This document shows positions 16,996-25,657 of a DNA stretch of 64,000 nucleotides, piece by piece. The notes under the pieces are model-generated. The model did not search any database. It had not been told where the DNA came from and was given only the letters and a program-made list of their open reading frames with translations. Made by a program: the position numbers and the translations under genes. Location: assembly GCF_033659955.1 (NCBI RefSeq), contig NZ_JARUJP010000016.1, positions 37,346-101,345 on the forward strand, read 5' to 3'. Source of the stretch: Clostridium_AM tanneri. GTDB taxonomy: Bacteria > Bacillota > Clostridia > Clostridiales > Clostridiaceae. Positions within the stretch are counted from its first letter, which is position 1. Every line of letters starts with the position of its first letter.

Positions 16996-17283
16996 TTATA
17001 CTATTTCCTTAGTGCTGCTTTCCTTACCAGAATTGCTGCAGCAGCTTTTTTCTTTGTTGCCGCCTATCATCATGAAGATCATTGAAATCATCATTATTGG
17101 GCATATAAATGGTGCTATTTTCCCAACTATACTACCTGCACCTGGGCTGAATCTTGTTATCAACGGCAAAAATCCTACAAGCAACATAGGTAAACCACAG
17201 CATATTATCATATGAAGCATATGCTTCAATGGATTATGCTTATTACTCTTATTATTTTCTTTATTATTTCCGTGACAGTTCAT
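16996..17283 (-). CDS. Small Cys/His-rich membrane protein
   Basis: A 95-residue protein with an Asn/Lys/His-rich N-terminus (MNCHGNNKEN...), two predicted membrane helices (about residues 27-43 and 56-74) and a C-terminal tail with SCCSNSG. Cys-Cys pairs stand at the start of helix 1 (MIICCGLP) and in the tail. The stop is 16 bases before the selenoprotein start, so the two are almost certainly translated from one mRNA. I recognise no named domain; a metal or redox role together with the CC/Se protein is inference from the paired cysteines and the operon. Confidence 0.7.
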   Translation of the reverse strand: MNCHGNNKENNKSNKHNPLKHMLHMIICCGLPMLLVGFLPLITRFSPGAGSIVGKIAPFICPIMMISMIFMMIGGNKEKSCCSNSGKESSTKEIV

Positions 17284-17444
17284 AGCTATCCCTCCATAAA
17301 CTTAAATTAATTTTCTTAATCACCTTGTAGTTACATTATATATAATCCATGTAAAGAAATTATGAAGAAAATAATTATAAATGTACTTCTCTTCCAGGAA
17401 ACCCATATGGCTAAGGATAATAATAAAGGGAAATGCAAAAATAT
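17284..17444. other. Promoter gap
   Basis: Probable promoter region of the membrane protein-selenoprotein unit; no ORF and no clear consensus pair. Confidence 0.35.
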
Positions 17445-17482
17445 AGCTGTACAATCCTTGTAATACCAGTGATTGTACAGCT
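17445..17482 (-). terminator. Terminator after ABC exporter operon
   Basis: AGCTGTACAATC paired with GATTGTACAGCT, a perfect 12-bp stem 22 bases after the stop at 17505. Confidence 0.85.
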
Positions 17483-17504
17483 TAAATTTAATTTTCTCCT
17501 AACT

Positions 17505-19496
17505 TTAAACCGCTTCTTCCCTATTTCCTCCAGTAAACTGGCTGTTATAGAGATCTGCATAAAACCCGCCTTTATTAAGAAGTTCTTCATGACTACCCTG
17601 TTCAATTACTCTACCATTATTCATTACAAGAATTAGGTCTGCATCCTTGATTGTAGATAATCTATGGGCAATAACAAAGCTTGTTCTTCCCTTCATAAGA
17701 TTATTCATTGCCTTCTGTATTTGAGCCTCTGTTCTTGTATCAACACTACTTGTAGCCTCATCAAGAATTAATATAGAAGGGTCTGCTAGTATTGCACGGG
17801 CTATAGTTAAAAGTTGTTTTTGACCCTGTGAAATATTTGTTCCTTCTTCATCAATTACTGTATTATAACCCTGTGGAAGAGTTCTTATAAAGTGGTCTGC
17901 ATGAGCTGCCTTTGCCGCTTCAACTACTTCTTCAAAGGTTGCGCCAGTTCTTCCATAAGCTATGTTATCCCTTATAGATCCACTAAATAACCAAGTGTCC
18001 TGAAGAACCATACCAAAGATAGTACGAAGTTCTCCTCGCTTAAAGTCTCTTATATCTACACCATCGATACTTATTTTCCCATCATTTATCTCATAAAAAC
18101 GCATAAGTAGATTTATAAGTGTAGTCTTACCAGCTCCTGTTGGACCTACAATGGCAATAGTTTGGCCTTGCTTAACATCAATGTTCATATCCTCTATAAG
18201 AGTTACTGTTTCTTTATAGCCAAATTTAACATGCTCAAATTTAACTTCACCTTTTAGAGGAGCTATTACCTTGTTCTTCTCTTTTATTGTACTAGCTGCT
18301 AAATCAATAACCTTAGAATCCTCTTTATCGGAGATCTCTTCTTCTTCATCTAATAATTCAAAAACACGCTCTGCTGCCGCTACAGTAGATTGAAGAATGT
18401 TAGCTATATTTGCAGTTTGGACTATTGGCTGACCAAATTGTCTTGCATATTGGATAAAGGCTTGAATGTCACCTACTTCAATTCTGTTTTTTGTTACAAA
18501 AATTCCTCCAACTACACAAACAAGTACATAACCTATATTGTTTATAAAGTTCATAAGCGGCATAATTGTACCAGATATAAACTGTGCTTTCCAACCTACA
18601 TTGTAAAGTCTTTCATTTATTTCATTAAACTCCTTTACAGATCTTTCCTCATGTCCAAAAGCCTTTATTATTCTATGTCCTGTAAACATTTCCTCTACAT
18701 GACCATTTAGCTGTCCTATAGTCTTTTGTTGTTCCTTAAAGAAGCTTTGAGACTTCTTAGCAATACCTGTTGTTACAAGTACAGAAAGTGGTAGTGTTAC
18801 CACTGTAACAAGAGTAAGCCAAGGACTTATAGTAAGCATCATTACAATAACACCTATGATAGTTACCACAGAGGTAATCAGCTGTGTCAAACTCTGCTGG
18901 AGAGTTGTAGATATTGTATCTATATCATTAGTAACACGACTTAGTATTTCTCCATGGGTACGGGAATCGAAATACTTTAAAGGCAGTTTTGTAAGCTTAT
19001 GGTTAACATTGTTACGCATATCATAAACGGTATTTTGTGCGACACCTGCCATAATATATTGTTGAATATAACTAAACACTGAACTTATAATATATAGTAA
19101 AATTAGATAAAGTATTATCTGTCCTACATAATTAAAGTCTACAGAAGGAACTCCTTGACTCTGCAAATTAGCAAGTATTCTAGGATCTCCTCCTTTTTTG
19201 ACTGCCTCTGCTGCTCCACTTAACTTTTGATAGTACATATATTTTGCCATAAGTCCTTCAAATAGTTTTGTAGTGGCTTTCCCCATAATCTTTGGGCTGA
19301 CAATGCTGAAAACTGTACTTAAAATTGCTGTTAAAAACACTGCAATAAGCTTAAATTTTTGTGGTGCTAAATATTTAATCAATCTTCTCATTGTTCCTTT
19401 AAAATCTTTTGCTTTTTCTACAGGCCTGCCTAATGCCCCACCAGGTCCTCCTGGCCCTCCTGGCCCTCTTTTAGGTCCATTATGCTTTTCACTCAT
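17505..19496 (-). CDS. ABC exporter, fused permease-ATPase, second subunit
   Basis: A 663-residue half-transporter of the multidrug exporter type. It has a Gly/Pro-rich N-terminus (RGPGGPGGPGGALGRP), six membrane helices (about residues 45-380) and a nucleotide-binding domain with Walker A (GPTGAGKTT), signature-like NISQGQKQLLTIAR, Walker B (ILILDEATSSVD) and H-loop (IAHRLST). An extended loop between helices 1 and 2 (about 85-130) is usual in one partner of heterodimers such as BmrD/LmrD. The gene lies 18 bases after the other subunit and a MarR regulator precedes both, which suggests a drug-inducible efflux operon. Confidence 0.9.
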   Translation of the reverse strand: MSEKHNGPKRGPGGPGGPGGALGRPVEKAKDFKGTMRRLIKYLAPQKFKLIAVFLTAILSTVFSIVSPKIMGKATTKLFEGLMAKYMYYQKLSGAAEAVKKGGDPRILANLQSQGVPSVDFNYVGQIILYLILLYIISSVFSYIQQYIMAGVAQNTVYDMRNNVNHKLTKLPLKYFDSRTHGEILSRVTNDIDTISTTLQQSLTQLITSVVTIIGVIVMMLTISPWLTLVTVVTLPLSVLVTTGIAKKSQSFFKEQQKTIGQLNGHVEEMFTGHRIIKAFGHEERSVKEFNEINERLYNVGWKAQFISGTIMPLMNFINNIGYVLVCVVGGIFVTKNRIEVGDIQAFIQYARQFGQPIVQTANIANILQSTVAAAERVFELLDEEEEISDKEDSKVIDLAASTIKEKNKVIAPLKGEVKFEHVKFGYKETVTLIEDMNIDVKQGQTIAIVGPTGAGKTTLINLLMRFYEINDGKISIDGVDIRDFKRGELRTIFGMVLQDTWLFSGSIRDNIAYGRTGATFEEVVEAAKAAHADHFIRTLPQGYNTVIDEEGTNISQGQKQLLTIARAILADPSILILDEATSSVDTRTEAQIQKAMNNLMKGRTSFVIAHRLSTIKDADLILVMNNGRVIEQGSHEELLNKGGFYADLYNSQFTGGNREEAV

Positions 19497-19514
19497 ATTT
19501 ATCCCTCCTTACTA

Positions 19515-21245
19515 TTAAGCATTAAGTTCTTCTTCTGATAACTGAGATGCAGCTATTTCACGATATATATCACAATTTCTTAAAAGTTCCTTGTGAGTTC
19601 CCATTCCTGCTATCTTTCCGTCATCTAAAACAATGATTCTATCTGCATTCATAACGGTACTAACCCTTTGGGCAACAATAATCATAGTTGAATCCTGTGT
19701 TTCTTCTTTTAGTGCTGTTCTTAGCTTTGCATCAGTTTTGAAGTCAAGAGCAGAAAAACTATCATCAAAGATATAAATTTCTGGCTTTCCAACTAAAGCA
19801 CGGGCAATAGAAAGACGTTGTTTTTGTCCGCCGGATACGTTATTTCCACCCTGTGCAATAACTGCATCATAGCCTTCCTTCATATTAGAAATGAAATCTG
19901 CTGCCTGCGCTACCTCTGCTGCATGTTTGACTTCATCTATAGTTGCATCTTCCTTACCATATCTGATATTTTCAGCAATAGTACCTGTAAATAACACTGC
20001 CTTTTGAGGAACAAAACCTATTTTTTCTCTAAGGCCTTTCTGTGACATCTCTCTAATATCTACTCCGTCCACTAAAATACTGCCCTTTTCAACATCATAG
20101 AAACGAGGAATTAAATTTACTAAGGTAGATTTTCCTGAACCAGTTCCTCCTATAACCGCTGTTATTTCTCCTGGCTTTGCACTAAAGGAAATATTCTCTA
20201 TAGCCGGTTCTTCTGCACCAGGATATTTGAAGGTAACATCTTTAAATTCTATATATCCTCTTTCATTGCTTGTATCCTTAGGCTGCTCTGGGTCCTTAAT
20301 TTCTGGAACTATATCTAATACCTCATTAATTCTAACCGCTGAAGCCTCTGCACGAGGAATTAACACGAACATCATGGAAACCATTATTAATGAGAACATA
20401 ATCTGCATAGCATATTGAATAAATGCCATCATTGAACCTACTTCCATATTTCCAGTATCTATTAGCTTACCACCAAACCAAATAATTGCTACCGTTGTTA
20501 AATTCATTATAAGCATCATAGCTGACATCATGAAGGCCATTATTTTGTTAACTTTAATGGCGATATTAGTCAAGTCACCATTTGCCTCTTTAAATCTTTC
20601 CTTCTCGTATTCATTACGATTAAAGGCACGAATTACTCTTATACCTGTAAGATTTTCACGTACAACTGCGTTTAGCCTATCAAGCTTTACCTGCATTACT
20701 TTAAATAAGGGTACTCCTCTACTTGCAACTAAAGCAATAACTGCAATAAGAATTGGAATAACTACTACAAGTATTAAAGATAGCTGTCTATTTTTTGATA
20801 CAGCCATAATTATACCGCCTATACACATCATTGGCGCAGTTATCATCATTCTCATTATCATAATAGTTACCTGCTGAACCTGCATAATGTCATTTGTAGT
20901 TCTTGTAATAAGGGAGGATGTCCCTATTTTGTTAAATTCATTTAAAGAGAAACTCTCTGCTTTTGTGAAAACTTCTCTTCTAACATCCCTACCAAATTTT
21001 GTGGCAATTTTAGAGGATAGTAAACTTGCTAGTATCGTGCAAATAGCACTGCCACCGGCAACTAAAAGCATATATCCACCTATTTTTATAATGTAATCTG
21101 TGTCTCCGTGAACTATTCCCTTATCAACTATATCTGACATCAAGGTTGGCAGATATAAATCTGAAAGGGCTTGAAAGAACAATAGTACTAAAATGGCAGC
21201 TATAGTAGCTCCATAAGGCTTTAAGTACCTAAATAATTTAATCAT
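19515..21245 (-). CDS. ABC exporter, fused permease-ATPase, first subunit
   Basis: A 576-residue half-transporter with six N-terminal membrane helices and a C-terminal ATPase domain: Walker A (GGTGSGKST), signature NVSGGQKQRLSIAR, and a Walker B in which the usual catalytic Glu is replaced (YIFDDSFSALD). A degenerate catalytic site in one subunit is characteristic of heterodimeric exporters (BmrC, LmrC, YheI type), and the partner at 17505-19496 has the canonical LDE. Together they would form one asymmetric exporter with one active site. The MarR-family gene 85 bases upstream probably regulates it. Confidence 0.92.
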   Translation of the reverse strand: MIKLFRYLKPYGATIAAILVLLFFQALSDLYLPTLMSDIVDKGIVHGDTDYIIKIGGYMLLVAGGSAICTILASLLSSKIATKFGRDVRREVFTKAESFSLNEFNKIGTSSLITRTTNDIMQVQQVTIMIMRMMITAPMMCIGGIIMAVSKNRQLSLILVVVIPILIAVIALVASRGVPLFKVMQVKLDRLNAVVRENLTGIRVIRAFNRNEYEKERFKEANGDLTNIAIKVNKIMAFMMSAMMLIMNLTTVAIIWFGGKLIDTGNMEVGSMMAFIQYAMQIMFSLIMVSMMFVLIPRAEASAVRINEVLDIVPEIKDPEQPKDTSNERGYIEFKDVTFKYPGAEEPAIENISFSAKPGEITAVIGGTGSGKSTLVNLIPRFYDVEKGSILVDGVDIREMSQKGLREKIGFVPQKAVLFTGTIAENIRYGKEDATIDEVKHAAEVAQAADFISNMKEGYDAVIAQGGNNVSGGQKQRLSIARALVGKPEIYIFDDSFSALDFKTDAKLRTALKEETQDSTMIIVAQRVSTVMNADRIIVLDDGKIAGMGTHKELLRNCDIYREIAASQLSEEELNA

Positions 21246-21330
21246 AATATCTCATCTCCAATCTACTATCCCTACTTAGATTAATTTTTCATATAATGCT
21301 GTTCTTAAATTTAATCAATTTCTGAAAATC

Positions 21331-21774
21331 TTATTTTTCATCACATACTTTGTTTAAGTTGTCTCTAACCTGCATTAACAGCCTGCGAAGCAAAATTTGT
21401 TCTTCTGATGTAAAATTATTAAAGCAATCATTATTTATAATTTTTACAACTTCACTTACTTCTCTCCAAACTTCTTGCCCCTGGTCAGTAAGATATACCC
21501 TTGAAATTCTCTGGTCATCAGGGTCCTGTTTTCTTTCAACTAAACCAGCTTTCTCCATTCTGCTAAGCATAACTGTAATAGTAGCTGGCTTAATCTTTAA
21601 CTTTTCTGCCAATTCCCTCTGACTCTGCCCATTTTTCCTATGTAGTGCATATAACATGGGCGGTTGACCAGGATATACTCCAACTTTGTCTAGCAGCAGA
21701 TGGGTACGATGATAATGTAATTTTATTATCTCCAGAAAAATCATATATAATGAATCCCTCTCATGAAAGTCCAT
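21331..21774 (-). CDS. MarR family transcriptional regulator
   Basis: A 147-residue winged-helix repressor of the MarR family. The DNA-binding core is SQRELAEKLKIKPATITVML followed by SRMEKAGLVERKQDPDDQR, including the conserved wing Asp-Asp-Arg. Helices at both ends would dimerise. The ATG at 21774 follows AGGTGGTG. It precedes the two exporter genes on the same strand, and two matching palindromes (21794-21805, 21970-21981) lie upstream, so autoregulation and ligand-released control of the exporter are likely. Confidence 0.9.
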   Translation of the reverse strand: MDFHERDSLYMIFLEIIKLHYHRTHLLLDKVGVYPGQPPMLYALHRKNGQSQRELAEKLKIKPATITVMLSRMEKAGLVERKQDPDDQRISRVYLTDQGQEVWREVSEVVKIINNDCFNNFTSEEQILLRRLLMQVRDNLNKVCDEK

Positions 21775-21793
21775 TTTATCACCACCTATTTGT

Positions 21794-21805
21794 TTAGTCG
21801 ACTAA
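21794..21805. promoter_or_regulatory. Candidate MarR operator 1
   Basis: Perfect palindrome TTAGTCGACTAA, 20 bases upstream of the marR ATG. Confidence 0.6.
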
Positions 21806-21969
21806 GTATATTAAGATACTATCATTAATCTTGATAATTAGTCAATATATCATATGATTCAATTTATGTCCTTCTAAACTGTTTACATTGCTAGTATGCT
21901 TCATCATACTTTATTTATTATAGCATTATGAAAGTATTATTTACATTAATAACTTTAGCAAATAATAGT

Positions 21970-21981
21970 TAGTCTACTAAT
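21970..21981. promoter_or_regulatory. Candidate MarR operator 2
   Basis: TTAGTCTACTAA, the same half-sites (TTAGT/ACTAA) as the site at 21794 with a changed centre. Confidence 0.5.
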
Positions 21982-22241
21982 TTTTATTCGCTAAAATTAT
22001 TCCTTTATATCTTTAACATAATTTCAATTTTAATCATATAATATATATAGGAATTTAAAGTTTATAAAGATTTCTCATTAGAATAATTTATTTATCTAGT
22101 GAAAGAATATATAAAGATTGAGATTTTTCAAAATAATTAATATAAATTATTTAATAATAATCTTTACAAATACCAATGTTTACTATATAATTAGAATATA
22201 GAAATTATATAACTGTTTTAGTTATATAAAATATAAATACA
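21982..22241. other. Very AT-rich gap before glutaredoxin
   Basis: About 260 bases with no ORF; presumably holds the glutaredoxin promoter. No specific motif recognised. Confidence 0.4.
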
Positions 22242-22255
22242 ATGGAGTGATTTTT

Positions 22256-22486
22256 ATGAAAAAAGTAGATATATATACTAGCAACACTTGCGGTTACTGC
22301 CACGCAGCTATGGATTATTTTCAAGAAAATAATGTTGAGTTCACTGAACATAACATTTCAGAGAATGCAGAAGCTAGAAAAGAATTGATGAAAAAAGGCC
22401 ATAGATCTGTACCGGTTATCGTAATTGACGGAGAAGAAATCATTGGTTTTGATAAAGAAAGAGTATCTTCTTTATTAGGATTATAA
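22256..22486 (+). CDS. Glutaredoxin-like protein (NrdH type)
   Basis: A 76-residue thioredoxin-fold protein. The redox motif CGYC is at about residues 12-15 (SNTCGYCHAAMDYF), the cis-Pro lies in HRSVPVIVIDG and the C-terminal helix begins IGFDKERVSSLL. It should reduce disulfides using electrons from a thioredoxin or glutathione-like system. The ATG at 22256 is chosen over a GTG at 22247, which overlaps the ribosome binding site GGAGTG. It is transcribed alone and ends at a strong terminator. A link to the selenoprotein redox unit 5 kb away is only a thought. Confidence 0.9.
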   Translation: MKKVDIYTSNTCGYCHAAMDYFQENNVEFTEHNISENAEARKELMKKGHRSVPVIVIDGEEIIGFDKERVSSLLGL

Positions 22487-22491
22487 TCTAT

Positions 22492-22534
22492 AAAGAAAGA
22501 GGTATGCTAACTAAATAAGCATACCTCTTTCTTT
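22492..22534. terminator. Bidirectional terminator
   Basis: AAAGAAAGAGGTATGCT paired with AGCATACCTCTTTCTTT, a 17-bp stem between convergent glutaredoxin and DUF3786 genes. Confidence 0.9.
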
Positions 22535-22539
22535 ATAAA

Positions 22540-23196
22540 TTAATTGTCTCTGTAAAAGCAAGCAGCTGAAATTAGTTCATCTGCTGCCATGGAACATAAA
22601 CCAGCTAAGTCCTCTACATGAAGCTCCTTGGTAGCTGAATAATCATAGAGGATGGTAGCAGTTGCTTCCAATTCCTCATCTGCTAGCCATAATACAAACC
22701 TCATTGGAACATTTGGCAATACATTAATCTCTATTCCAACATCTCCAGAAGGTATCTCTTTTCCACCTAATTTAAGACCAGCTTTTAAAAAAAGGTCACC
22801 TTTATCCCCAAAGAATTTTACTAACTTATTTATGCCCTGAAGTGCAAAGCCATTATAAGCATGGCCAACTCCCTCTAACTCTCTAAAGGGTACCCACTTT
22901 TGTGTCAGACCATTATTAGTACATCGGTAAAGATAGCTAAGTATTACCGTTTTATCAATTATCTTTCTGTTTTCCTCCTTAGAAAAACTTTCTTCAGCAT
23001 TATTTTTCAAAACAACCCTTCCCTTTGGATAGGAAATTAAGTATTCTCTGTTGAAATAAGTTAAAGTGAGCTGCTTTTTTTCAGCATCGTAGTAAGCACC
23101 ACTTCTTCTAGCAACTTCTTCTGGGTCATACTTTTGAAACTCTTCACATAAAGTTTCATAGCAGAGATTATAATTGTTCTTTTTATCCTTCCCCAT
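22540..23196 (-). CDS. DUF3786 domain protein
   Basis: A 218-residue cytoplasmic protein of the DUF3786 family, common in anaerobes. Visible features are the N-terminal DPEEVARRSGAYYD segment, a strand pair LTLTYFNREYLISYPKG, and the C-terminal PNVPMRFVLWLADEELEA then TILYDYSATKELHVEDLA. Some members are found near corrinoid or radical SAM genes, but no function is established and none of those neighbours is present here. ATG at 23196 follows GAAGGGG. It forms a single-gene unit. Confidence 0.85.
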   Translation of the reverse strand: MGKDKKNNYNLCYETLCEEFQKYDPEEVARRSGAYYDAEKKQLTLTYFNREYLISYPKGRVVLKNNAEESFSKEENRKIIDKTVILSYLYRCTNNGLTQKWVPFRELEGVGHAYNGFALQGINKLVKFFGDKGDLFLKAGLKLGGKEIPSGDVGIEINVLPNVPMRFVLWLADEELEATATILYDYSATKELHVEDLAGLCSMAADELISAACFYRDN

Positions 23197-23299
23197 ATTA
23201 AATATCCCCTTCTTAATATAATTATAGATATAGGATAGATTTATATTTATAATAAACAGATTGTATCTTTGAAATGCGACTATTCTTCAACCGCTTAAG

Positions 23300-23503
23300 T
23301 TATTTACTTTCTTCTAACTTTTTATTAACTATATATGTTAGTTCTTCCACTGTGGCTTTTATTTCTTCTAAATCATCTTTTTTGCAACTATCAGTACATA
23401 TTGAAAGATAAATATATTCTAAAGACTTAAGTATTTCTTCTTTGTTAATTTCCAAAATAAATAAACCCTGATTTCTAAAACTATGACAAATTGACTTTTT
23501 CAT
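23300..23503 (-). CDS. Small hypothetical protein
   Basis: A 67-residue ORF (MKKSICHSFRNQGLFILEIN...) with a helical C-terminal half (EEILKSLEYIYLSICTDSCK, DDLEEIKATVEELTY). It superficially resembles Spo0E-like small helical proteins but lacks the SQELD signature. A weak ribosome binding site (TAGGATG) precedes the ATG. It abuts the right side of the IS607-type element, so it could be a truncated host gene. Low certainty that it is expressed. Confidence 0.4.
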   Translation of the reverse strand: MKKSICHSFRNQGLFILEINKEEILKSLEYIYLSICTDSCKKDDLEEIKATVEELTYIVNKKLEESK

Positions 23504-23519
23504 AGTTTTTCATCCTACT

Positions 23520-23848
23520 CACTAAATAGGACGGTAGTATCACAGGATTCAACTACTAGGATTAAGACAATCATCTTAAAATCTCGCCTTACATCTAGGT
23601 AATGCCTTAAGACTCCTTTAAGGAAACTCCTTTTTGTTCCTCAAAGGAGTACTCGAAGAGTAAGCGACCACTACAAAATCTCTGATTTTGAGTGTCTGCT
23701 TAACCAATTCGCACAAAATCAGAGATTTTGGCTCTCTGCTTAAGTCCTGCAAGATTATGGGTGTTACCCATTCCTCAAGTATATTATTCTACCAGAGCCT
23801 TTCCTTCTAGGTGTACTCTAGCAGTTTTTATGTCTTAGAAGTTAAGAT
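23520..23848 (-). ncRNA. Structured 3' flank of tnpB, possible guide (omega) RNA region
   Basis: No ORF. On the tnpB strand the region contains several hairpins, including GGAGTACTCCTTTGAGG-like and AAGGAGTTTCC/AAGGAGTC segments and two CAAAATCnnnGATTTTG palindromes (23674-23690, 23714-23730). TnpB guide RNAs derive from the 3' end of the gene and the adjoining element end, so this is the expected place. Exact boundaries and transcription are not shown. Confidence 0.4.
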
Positions 23849-25288
23849 TTATGCTATTCCTAATATTTGTTTCCTTTTTACTATCCAAAAATCAGGTTTT
23901 TCACCTACCTTTCTTTTTATAATTTTATCTATATGACTCCATTTACTCCATTCATTCTTTTGATTAAATAACTTAATATCATCTATAAATTTATTTTTTA
24001 ATAATTTAGGTATTCTCTCTTTAAATTTATAACTTCTCCTGGCTATTACCATAGCAGCACCATTATGGACTTCCATTCCATACTGATGACAATATTTATA
24101 CAATCCTATTTTACTTGTATATTGTGGTTTTACTTTAACTAATTCTATACCTTTCTTATAACAAGATGCCTTAAGCATTGTCAACAGTTTCGAGTATATA
24201 AACCCATGCTTTATTCTTGCAAATTTACTTTGAACATCTTTATCATTTTTAAATTTTAAATTCTCAATAACTAAGCCACAATTATAATTTTTAGCAATTA
24301 AAACAGCTTGCTTAACTAATTCACCACATAAATTTAACCTTCTATTACTTCTAGCATATAATAGTTCATGTTGTTTCAAGTAAGTATGCCATTTGTAGTT
24401 ACCTTTGTTATCTATCATAGTTAAAGCTATGCCATTTGGATTAGTATCTATACCTATAATCCCATTATGTCCTGTATATATTTCATCTGGCTTTCTTAGC
24501 TCAAAGGTTATATGGCAATAATACTTCCCTTTTTTCTTAATCATTTCTACTTGGTAAGCTTCCCTAGTAGCTAAATGATTTAAAAATAGGCTTCTATAAT
24601 CAGTTCCATTTACTTTACCAGTCTTTTTTGATAATTTTTGCGGCAAATATATAGGAACTTCCATTTTTACCGCTCTATTATTTTCAGTTTTTTCAAGAGT
24701 AGATATTTGGAGATAACTCATGCCATTGTTTATTATTACTCTTAAATTTGGATTACCCTTTTTTGTTTTATCTCCTCTTGAATAAATGCGGTTGTTTCTG
24801 CAAGCTTTCCATTCTTCATTGGATATTAGACCCTTGCACCTTTTTAAAAACATTTGTTTAGTTCCGAAAACTACAGATGGAATAGCATTAGTATGGATGA
24901 ACTCCCTGAAATATTCAGCCTTTCTCTGTCTCTTATCCAACTTTTTAAGTAAAGCAGTTCGCTTTTTTTCTGATAAATTTTTCTTCTTATCCTTTAAAAT
25001 ATTTTCAATTGTAGTAACCTTTTTAACATAACTTTCATAGTTCATTTTTACTAATTCTTTTTGCGAAGCAATAGTTTGCCTTGCACTTTCTACTGCATCT
25101 TTTGCCTGCCTTATATTAAGATTAAACTTAGAAGCTACATCTTTTTCTAAATCCACCCTTCTTTTACCTTGTAATATTCTCTTAAAAGAATATCTTATAG
25201 CCGTTGAAAACACTAACATCATATTATCTATAACTTGAATTTGTTCCTTTGTTTGATTTATCAAAAGTGCTTTTATCGTTATTTTCAC
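23849..25288 (-). CDS. tnpB: TnpB-family RNA-guided nuclease, zinc-finger-less type
   Basis: A 479-residue TnpB-related protein. RuvC-like residues are D281 (GIIGIDTNPNG) and E342 (LVIENLKF). The usual four-Cys zinc finger before the third catalytic site is absent, and the place of DxNAA is taken by EVHNGAAMVIARRS, so the third acidic residue may be E406 or missing. N-terminal 150 residues are helical and Lys-rich. Typical TnpB proteins are RNA-guided nucleases that help the element persist; this subgroup is usually annotated as TnpB-related. Start ATG 25288 overlaps the end of the tnpA remnant by 65 bases, as in IS607 elements. Confidence 0.85.
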   Translation of the reverse strand: MKITIKALLINQTKEQIQVIDNMMLVFSTAIRYSFKRILQGKRRVDLEKDVASKFNLNIRQAKDAVESARQTIASQKELVKMNYESYVKKVTTIENILKDKKKNLSEKKRTALLKKLDKRQRKAEYFREFIHTNAIPSVVFGTKQMFLKRCKGLISNEEWKACRNNRIYSRGDKTKKGNPNLRVIINNGMSYLQISTLEKTENNRAVKMEVPIYLPQKLSKKTGKVNGTDYRSLFLNHLATREAYQVEMIKKKGKYYCHITFELRKPDEIYTGHNGIIGIDTNPNGIALTMIDNKGNYKWHTYLKQHELLYARSNRRLNLCGELVKQAVLIAKNYNCGLVIENLKFKNDKDVQSKFARIKHGFIYSKLLTMLKASCYKKGIELVKVKPQYTSKIGLYKYCHQYGMEVHNGAAMVIARRSYKFKERIPKLLKNKFIDDIKLFNQKNEWSKWSHIDKIIKRKVGEKPDFWIVKRKQILGIA

Positions 25289-25466
25289 TGTTTTCCATCT
25301 GCCTTTCCAGCTCTAATTCTTCAAGAGCTTTTTTTACTTTTCTTCCACCCCCTGAACCATAAAGCCTTGCTGAAAAGCAAGTGACAACACTTATTAAATC
25401 CTGCACCATTTCTTCATTAGGTTCTAATTTTTCTTTTGTTCCACTATCTATAACTTTTATTTTGCA
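25224..25466 (-). pseudogene. IS607 TnpA serine recombinase, C-terminal remnant
   Basis: The frame reads KVIDSGTKEKLEP...EEMVQDLISVVTCFSARLYG and then GGGRKVKKALEELE. This matches the C-terminal end of IS607-type serine recombinases, where (D/E)xVQDxxSxxTxFxARLYG is diagnostic. The N-terminal MerR-like and catalytic Ser domains are absent: the frame meets a stop at about 25467 and unrelated sequence follows. Any translation could start only at 25409. The element can therefore not transpose by itself. Confidence 0.75.
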
Positions 25467-25512
25467 CTATCTGTTTTGGTGTTCTACACTGGTCAAACAC
25501 ATCTACCTGACA

Positions 25513-25648
25513 TTTTTATCCGATGACTACCCGCTCTAATACTTCCTCGCACACAGTGAAAGCGATTCGCACCAAATCAAAGATTTGGGCTCTCTGCTTT
25601 TCTGCAAGAGAGAGCAAAGAGCGGCTACGTCCCTTGATTCGTTCAACT
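25513..25648 (+). repeat. Dispersed 136-bp repeat, copy A
   Basis: Runs from TTTATCCGATGACTACCCGC to GATTCGTTCAACT. Copies B (39679-39814, opposite strand, also 136 bp) and C (59293-59373, shortened) share both ends. CCCGCTCT near the left side can pair with AGAGCGG near the right. The centre carries the palindrome CCAAATCAAAGATTTGG (25572-25588). It lies between the IS607 remnant and the lipoprotein gene. Confidence 0.85.
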
Positions 25649-25657
25649 ATCTAATCT

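Larger units (their letters stand above)
23520..25480 (-). mobile_element. IS607-type element with tnpB and tnpA remnant
   Basis: The segment holds a tnpA remnant, an intact tnpB and about 330 bases of structured non-coding DNA 3' of tnpB. The recognisable IS607 serine recombinase tail (FSARLYG) assigns the family. Both ends are uncertain because these elements have no terminal inverted repeats; limits given follow the loss of recognisable genes. Confidence 0.6.

Noticed and set aside
17411..17636. Short frames on both strands around 17.5 kb
   Set aside because: They overlap the end of the ABC transporter gene and its terminator and show no independent coding signal.
23520..23848. CRISPR-like repeats near tnpB
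   Set aside because: Only two similar palindromes, no regular spacers and no cas genes.
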